The notes under the pieces: generated by a model
The model's database searches: none
The model's input: only the letters and a program-made list of their open reading frames with translations
Told to the model about the DNA's origin: nothing
Program-made: the position numbers and the translations under genes
Shown here: positions 58,198 to 64,000 of the stretch, one piece after another
Position numbering within the stretch: position 1 is the first letter of the stretch
How the letters are laid out: every line of letters begins with the position of its first letter
DNA from: Trifolium pratense
Lineage: Eukaryota > Streptophyta > Magnoliopsida > Fabales > Fabaceae
Length of the DNA: 64,000 nucleotides
Assembly (NCBI RefSeq): GCF_020283565.1
Contig: NC_060062.1
Location: 7,601,322-7,665,321, forward strand
Reading direction: 5' to 3'

Positions 58198-59754
58198 GAA
58201 TTGGATACTCAAACAGCCCTATTAGCACAACAAAAGCTAATGACGAGCCAAATGGAAGCAATGATGAAGCTGCTGTCCAATCCACAAGTTCAATCTTCTC
58301 CAATAGGTAAGGTTGACAATGTGCGCTGTGATTTTTGTTTGCAGGACCACCCAAATGGCGGATGCTTCCCGGAAGGTTCAGAGGAGGCTCGCTACTTAGC
58401 CAATTTCCGGAAGCCGTACAACAACAATAACGGTTCCGGGTGGGGGAACGGTATGCAAGGTCAAGGTGCACCGCAACAGCAGCAAAGGCCTCCATCAAGG
58501 ATGGAAGAGACTCTAAATCAGTTCATGCTCATGACCCAAAGCAACTTTGAAGCGATGAAATCGAGTCAAGCAACCTCTAACAAGAATCATGAAGCTTCTA
58601 TAAAGAATCTTGAGGTGCAAATGGGTCAGCTGTCAAGACAGTTTTCAATGTTGCAAAACCAAGGAGGTTTCGGTGGAAACACTCATGATAATCCTAAAAA
58701 TGAAACTTGCAATGGAATCACTTTGAGGAATAGAGAGATACCGGAAAGGCCAGCCGTGGAGAAGCCTTTGAAGAAGAAGGTCATTGAGGGAGAGGTTGAA
58801 AATAAGCAAGAGGTTGTAGTTGAAAATGAGAGACATGAGAAAGATGTGGGAAATGAAAATATGTCTAAGGAAGTGGAGATTAGTGAGGATGAGGAAGAAG
58901 AAGTTGAAAAACAGAGGGAGATAAAAGAAAAAGAGAGCAAGAAGGTTGAAAAAGGTAAGGGAGTTGATGAATCGCCATATGCTAGGATGCCTTTTCCTAG
59001 GAGAAAGAAAGTAAAGAATCTTGAGCGAGAGAAGGAGTTCAAGAAGTTCATGAAGGTGTTGAACAAGCTTGAGATGGCTATACCGTTGGTTGAGGCATTG
59101 GAGCAAATGCCAAGTTATGCAAAGTTTTTGAAGGAGCTGCTTACAAAGAAAAGAAAACCGCTAGATGATGAAATGGTAAGTATGACGGAAGAGTGCAGCG
59201 CCCTCATCCAAAGGAAGCTACCTCAGAAAAAGAAAGATCCGGGGAGCTTTACAATTACATGCTCTATTGGAAATCTCACTATTGAAAAGGCTTTGTGCGA
59301 TTTGGGTGCTAGCATTAATCTGATGCCGTTATCAATGATGAAGAAGATACCGGGAGCGGTAGCAAAGCCGACAAAGATGAGTCTCTCTTTGGCGGATAGA
59401 TCGATTGTGCATCCGGAAGGTATTCTCCATGATGTGTTGGTTAGAGTTGCTGAATTTGTGTTTCCCGCAGATTTTGTGGTTTTGGACATAGAAGAAACTA
59501 GGGAGTGGGAGCCTTTACTCCTTGGTAGACCCTTCCTAGCAATTAGCCGTGCCCTAATCGATGTAGAGATGGGGGAACTCATGCTAAGGACCGATGATCA
59601 GCAGGTTACATTCAATGTCTTTGATAAGATGACATGTGATGATGGAGACCCACAGTGCTTTAGAATTCAGGTTTATGATCACATGGTTAAAGATGCCCTT
59701 AAGTTACCTTGGAATGCACACTACTTGCCACATGGTGGCACTACTTTTCCTTAA
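58198..59754 (+). CDS. Ty3-type gag C-terminus and retropepsin domain
   Basis: 518 codons follow the TAG in frame. The first part has CDFCLQDHPNGGC, a zinc-knuckle-like Cys/His cluster, then Gln/Asn-rich and acidic coiled-coil-like segments (residues about 200-260). A retropepsin-like domain at about 370-470 has DLGASINLMP as the active site (Ser/Thr of DSGA/DTGA replaced by Leu, seen in this plant Ty3 group) and LLLGRPFLA as the second strand. It ends at GTTFP just before a TAA, with no polymerase after it. Translation needs the upstream TAG to be passed, or a separate start. Confidence 0.8.
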   Translation, partial: ELDTQTALLAQQKLMTSQMEAMMKLLSNPQVQSSPIGKVDNVRCDFCLQDHPNGGCFPEGSEEARYLANFRKPYNNNNGSGWGNGMQGQGAPQQQQRPPSRMEETLNQFMLMTQSNFEAMKSSQATSNKNHEASIKNLEVQMGQLSRQFSMLQNQGGFGGNTHDNPKNETCNGITLRNREIPERPAVEKPLKKKVIEGEVENKQEVVVENERHEKDVGNENMSKEVEISEDEEEEVEKQREIKEKESKKVEKGKGVDESPYARMPFPRRKKVKNLEREKEFKKFMKVLNKLEMAIPLVEALEQMPSYAKFLKELLTKKRKPLDDEMVSMTEECSALIQRKLPQKKKDPGSFTITCSIGNLTIEKALCDLGASINLMPLSMMKKIPGAVAKPTKMSLSLADRSIVHPEGILHDVLVRVAEFVFPADFVVLDIEETREWEPLLLGRPFLAISRALIDVEMGELMLRTDDQQVTFNVFDKMTCDDGDPQCFRIQVYDHMVKDALKLPWNAHYLPHGGTTFP

Positions 59755-61581
59755 CCCTTAGGGGCATGGAACGTCAAGCATCGGGACGTTAAACAAGCGC
59801 TGGTTGGGAGGCAACCCAACGGGTTCTAATGATTTAGTTTGTTTTGTTTTTGAAGTATGTAGGTAGGTGTGCAGCAGAAGCAAGGACGGAAGCAGAACAG
59901 GGCAAAACAGAGCTCTACTACGCCGGGGGCGCAGTACACTCACGCGCGGCGTGATCCTTCAACACAGAAGAAGGAGTTTTCAGAATGTATCACGCGCGGC
60001 GGGGGAGCGTATCACGCGCTGCGTGAAGCCTGGAGAAAGATGGAGTCTCTGACTAGTGAATACGCGCCGCGTGATGGTCATCACGCGCGGCGTGGCCTTT
60101 TTGAAAGAAGTTCTTGACCGTTACAATTGGTACTACGCGCGGCGTAACAGGGGTCCTCTGCTCTCTAATCCCTGCTGCTACACTACTACTCTATCTCTAC
60201 TTTTTACTTTCGTCTATTTTACTTTCGTTGGTTTGTAATAATAATTTGATGTTGCTTGGATTTGGCTGGATTGTAGTATTTTAACCTTTGAATTTGAACT
60301 TTGACTTGTTTGATTGTGGAATGGTTTTTACTTTTAGAGTTTGTTTCAATATTTTGGCATGTTCCTTCTTGTTACTTGAGTATCAATTGCTTGATTTTCT
60401 CCGTGTGTGATATGTGAAGCCTGCAGTGCAATAGCTTGTTGCACTCATGTGATCAAGAGGCAAAGGAAAGGAACGCACACTTTTTGACCGGTTCTTTGAT
60501 TCGACCCAACCGAGAGGTATTGAGCCAAACACTCCTTTTTCTTCTATGTGTGATATCCACTCATGTATTGTCTCTCGATTTTGCTTGTCGTCTTTTTATT
60601 TGATTGGTACTTTTGTAGCACACACGAGGCATGTTCCTTGGTACCTTTGAGCCTTTCTATCCACCCTTACATATAACTATCCTTTGCTTAACCATTTTGA
60701 GCTGAAAAAGAAAATGTTATTTTGCACAACCTTAAGAACATTTTGAAGAAAAAAGGAATGACTTTCTTGGAGGTTAGGCACCTAATTAGTGGTTGATGCG
60801 CATTGCTCACCACTAAGTTTGGGGTTGCTCTTTGGAATTAGCAACAAATAAAGTTTGGGGTGAGGGTACTAGAGAACTTACAAAAAGTTTTTTGAAAAAA
60901 AAAAATTTGATAATTGTTCAAAGATTCAAGGCTTTAGAGAAAGATATGATGAAGAAAAAAAAAATGAAAAAATGAAAAAAGAGATGAATGTGAAAAAAAA
61001 AACAAATAGAAAAGAAGTACTAAAAGAAGTGATAGCCTTGAATTCATAAGAATTGCAAAACTGTGTTGATGATTTAAAAATGTTCTCTAGTCCACTATGT
61101 TTCAAAAGAATAAGGGTTGGTTTCTGAAAATGTTCTTTGACTAATAGGGGGATCTAACTCCAAGTTTTTCTACTACTTATCCAAAATGTCACCATCCACC
61201 CTAGCCAAGCCACGTTATAACCCTAAAAGACCTCTAATGTGTGTGCACAAAGTGAACCGAATGAATTCTTAGATTACTTGCAAAATTATTGTTGACTTGC
61301 ATTGATGTGTTGATTTGAGTGAAGTACCAAAAACTGGAGAGTGCATGTGAGTAGTGTGATGAAATCATGGAGCCTTGGTCGAAAAGTGTGAACTACTTGA
61401 AAATGTCTTGCGGGAACGATTGTGCATTTGAGCATTGTTTGCAGGTGGATCATTGATCATCAGGTGATTCTCACGTATGTATGATTCGAGTGAATTTAAG
61501 GAAAATGCCAAGGTCTTGACACAAAAGCTTGAGGTAAAAGTTGTTTCCTTGAGGACAAGAAAAGGTTTAAGTTTGGGGTTG
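59755..61581 (+). other. Untranslated 3' internal region of Ty3-type element
   Basis: No coding sequence. GGGAGGCAACCC at 59807 is a word I associate with the end of the coding part in this group. 59940-60146 holds six more copies of the CACGCGCGGCGTGA-type palindrome. TTTGGGGT words lie at about 60826, 60854 and 61571; the last is next to the 3' LTR and probably the polypurine tract. Confidence 0.6.
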
Positions 61582-62816
61582 TGATGACGGATCGTCACAC
61601 TCTCTAATCCATGCCTATTTTAGCAACATTAGATGCATTTTAGTAGGTTTTTAGCAATAAATATAAGAGAAATCTAATCATAAGCTTGATTACTTGTTTT
61701 GCAAGAAAACAGGAAAAATTGCAGGAAATGGATGATTTTCACTACGCTGGGGGCGTAGCCCATCACGCGCCGCGTGATGGAGATCACAGGGAGCTGATTT
61801 TTTTACTCTGATCACGCGCGGCGTGATAACTGACCACGCGCGGCGTAAAGCCTTGATTCAAAAAGAGGATTGCTCTCTAACTTGATCACGCGCCGCGTGA
61901 TACCGTTATCACGCGCGGCGTAGTTGATGGATCTGCAACCACGCGCGGCGTGATATATCTGGCGCGCGGCGTGGTTGCGTTCAGTATATATGGTTTCTGC
62001 ATAATTCTGTTACGTGGTTGGAAAATTCTGCAAATTTGATCTACATTCTGGGTTTGGAAACTTCAAGATTGGGATTCAAGACTCCAGAGGATAGCTCCAA
62101 GCACATCAATAGCATGGATTCTCAAGCCATGAAGTTGAAGCGAGGACGCGAACGAAGCAACATGAGGAGCTAAATCCCTTGTGGAGGTAGGATCTAGGAT
62201 AGCTTAGGATGTAGATGAATCTCATGTAATCTGCTTAATTGTAAGAATTTACTCTGTAACAGTGTTTACTTAATGCAATTCGTCTCTTAATGCTTTATGA
62301 TCCTTCATTAGTGTTGTAATGATTTCGAGTTAAGTCACGTGCGAGAGTATTGATTTAATTTCTGAACTGAATTGCATTGAGCACTCGAGTGTTTCCGATC
62401 GAGAGATTGAGGCATAGAGTGTAGCGAACGATCGACGCGCTTTCATATCATTCGTTGTAGGTAGCTTCCGCCCGAGAGATCGGGGAAGTATCGACAACGA
62501 ATAGAGTGGATTTTGACAAGAGATTGCGATTCACTAATTTGTTGATCTAGTTGTGAACACTTGAGTAAATTCCTATGATTTAGTAGATTGCATGTGGTTT
62601 AGCTATAGACTAGGTGATTCCGATGATTCTACCTCGCTTTTCCATTATATCAAAGCACGTTTTCTAACAATTCATCACTCAACATACCCCCAATTTATGT
62701 GTATTCTTTGCATCATGTTTATGAACACTATTAGACTCGTTTAATCACACAATCCCTGTGGATCGATATTTTTATTACTACGTGGTAATTCGTTCACTTG
62801 CGAAAATTATCCATCA
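61582..62816 (+). repeat. 3' LTR of Ty3-type element
   Basis: Same length as the 5' LTR, with the palindrome cluster repeated at 61763-61974. It is followed by the target duplication GTAGG. Confidence 0.95.
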
Positions 62817-62821
62817 GTAGG

Positions 62822-63192
62822 TTAGAAATATTTAATTTTTGGTGTGCCTTCTTGTAGAGTTGTGTATGGATTTTAGAGGTTGTTAGGTATTGGCAATGTG
62901 TACTTCCGGTACTCTTTTGTGTTTTGAATTTTCTCTTATTCTTTTTGTTTATTATAATATTATTTGTATTAAAAAAATATATAATTCATAAAGAAATAAG
63001 CTGAGAAATTCTTGGATTGAATAAGCAATCAATAATATTCTATGATTATTATTCATTAAAACTCACACCAAAGTAACTAACACACAATTAAAAACCAAAT
63101 TTACAAAGTATATGACTTTGATAGTACATACAAACATATATATATAATTTCATGAAATTTTAGTATTCAAGAAAATAGAACTAAATAATAAT
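62822..63192. other. Interval between Ty3-type element and NPF gene
   Basis: AT-rich. The part next to 63192 should be the 3' UTR of the NPF gene. No other feature was seen. Confidence 0.5.
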
Positions 63193-64000
63193 TCACACCA
63201 TTCTCCCTGCTCCACCATCATCACTTTTCCCATCATAACAATCAGCCACAACAACACTTTGAACATTCTTATAAGTATACCTTTGAGCAAAAAACACAAA
63301 CATAAACATGTTTAATGTGGTTATAGCTGCCAATAGCCAATAAAATTTATCCAAACTACTACTATTCAAATCTTCACCAAACCAACTTTTTCCAAATTTA
63401 CTTGTCACATGATCAATAATTGTTATCAACAAACTACATAGTAAATTTGCAGCTCCAATCACACTAAGATAAAGTCCAATTCCAAAGCTTCTCAATGAAT
63501 CAGGAACTTGATCATAGAAATATTCTTGTAAACCAACAAGTGTAAAACCGTCGCCAAAACCAATAATTAGAAATTGCGGCGCTAACCAAAAAACACTCAT
63601 TGAAAGTGAACCGGTTGATGGATTCATTTCAACAACTTGAAGCCTTTTTCTCTCTACCAAAGCAGCTACTATCATTGTAAAAATTGAAAAAACCATTCCA
63701 ACACCAATTCTTTGAAGAATGTTCATTCCTCTTTCGTTTCCGCTTATTTTTCTTAATACCGGTACGAGGATTTTGTCGTAAAATGCCACAGAAAATATCA
63801 TACCGATAGCCGAAATAGTGTAAATTGAAGCTGATGGAATCTCAAAACCGTTTCCTATTTTTCTATCCATTATATGACCTTGTTTGATGAAGAAAGTTGA
63901 TGTTTGTGCAGCACACATTCCAAATGGTAAAGTAAATATCCAAATTGGGATCATGTTGATCATAAGCTTCATTTCTTCAACTTTTGTTACTGTTGCTAGT
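63193..64000 (-). CDS. NPF (NRT1/PTR family) transporter, C-terminal part, runs off the window
   Basis: The frame stays open to the window edge; the Met at 63972 is internal, because upstream codons read TVTKVEE, as in other family members. About 268 C-terminal residues are visible. They match the proton-coupled nitrate/peptide transporter family at the plasma or vacuolar membrane, closest by eye to the NPF5 group. Seen are the PFGMCAAQTSTFFIKQG segment, about six hydrophobic helices, APQFLIIGFGDGFTLVG, EYFYDQVPDSLRSFGIGLYLS and a hydrophilic tail ending in GKSDDGGAGRMV. Typical NPF proteins have 12 helices, so roughly the last half is here. The substrate cannot be inferred. A broken inverted copy lies at 54161-54506. 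Confidence 0.9.
   Translation of the reverse strand, partial: LATVTKVEEMKLMINMIPIWIFTLPFGMCAAQTSTFFIKQGHIMDRKIGNGFEIPSASIYTISAIGMIFSVAFYDKILVPVLRKISGNERGMNILQRIGVGMVFSIFTMIVAALVERKRLQVVEMNPSTGSLSMSVFWLAPQFLIIGFGDGFTLVGLQEYFYDQVPDSLRSFGIGLYLSVIGAANLLCSLLITIIDHVTSKFGKSWFGEDLNSSSLDKFYWLLAAITTLNMFMFVFFAQRYTYKNVQSVVVADCYDGKSDDGGAGRMV

Larger units (their letters stand above)
55977..62816 (+). mobile_element. Ty3-type LTR retrotransposon with gag and protease only
   Basis: LTRs at 55977-57211 and 61582-62816 are each 1235 bp, begin TGATGACGG and end TTATCCATCA, with a perfect 5-bp target duplication GTAGG (55972-55976 and 62817-62821). I count about eight differences between the LTRs, under 1%. 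A tRNA-Asp primer site follows the 5' LTR. The internal region is 4.37 kb. It has gag and a retropepsin, but no reverse transcriptase, RNase H or integrase. The PBS and overall style resemble plant Athila/Cyclops/Calypso-type elements. It must have been mobilised by another element's enzymes. Confidence 0.9.

Overview
The window is plant nuclear DNA. The evidence is spliced genes with GT..AG introns, LTR, CACTA, hAT and LINE transposons, TRIMs, and an endogenous caulimovirid. The terpene synthase and NPF transporter proteins look eudicot, and a legume is my best guess, though the species cannot be fixed from sequence alone. The region is AT-rich and mostly repeats. The only single-copy-type genes are a small cluster of class-I terpene synthases and an NRT1/PTR (NPF) transporter.

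Layout. 1-14.9 kb: a 41-bp minisatellite is split by a chain of four related elements (A 1201-4391, B 4450-6391, C 6430-8104, D 12775-14806), each bounded by (TA)n tracts. Each element has long terminal inverted repeats, a 13-14-bp palindrome at each end, and internal arrays of an 11-bp-arm inverted repeat. Element A carries an intact FAR1-type DNA-binding ORF. Between C and D, in the same TA tract, lies a truncated florendovirus-like endogenous pararetrovirus with two overlapping ORFs. 15-24.6 kb: MITE-type elements, two TRIMs, and a tandem duplication whose first copy gained two hAT-type MITEs; the second copy keeps the empty sites.

24.6-54 kb: three terpene synthase copies. The first (24740-29423) has seven recognisable exons but an in-frame stop at the end of exon 5. 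The second (37845-37973) is only promoter plus exon 1. The third (49447-53928) is an intact seven-exon gene for a 568-aa sesquiterpene-synthase-like protein. Between copies 1 and 2 lies a minus-strand Ty1/copia element with identical LTRs but ruined coding sequence. Between copies 2 and 3 lies a CACTA transposon with an intact 1064-aa TNP2-type transposase and a ten-exon gene for a Ulp1-like (C48) peptidase fusion, which I reconstructed exon by exon.

54-64 kb: a broken NPF fragment, a copia gag relic, a young Ty3-type element with full LTRs and target duplication but only gag and protease, and the 3' part of an NPF transporter gene running off the right edge.

The terpene synthase cluster is the only likely metabolic locus: copy 3 could make a sesquiterpene from farnesyl diphosphate in the cytosol. 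The best candidate for something undescribed is the TA-anchored palindrome-ended element family. Its two ends are of two different types and its end palindromes co-vary. The palindrome array in the copia leader comes second.
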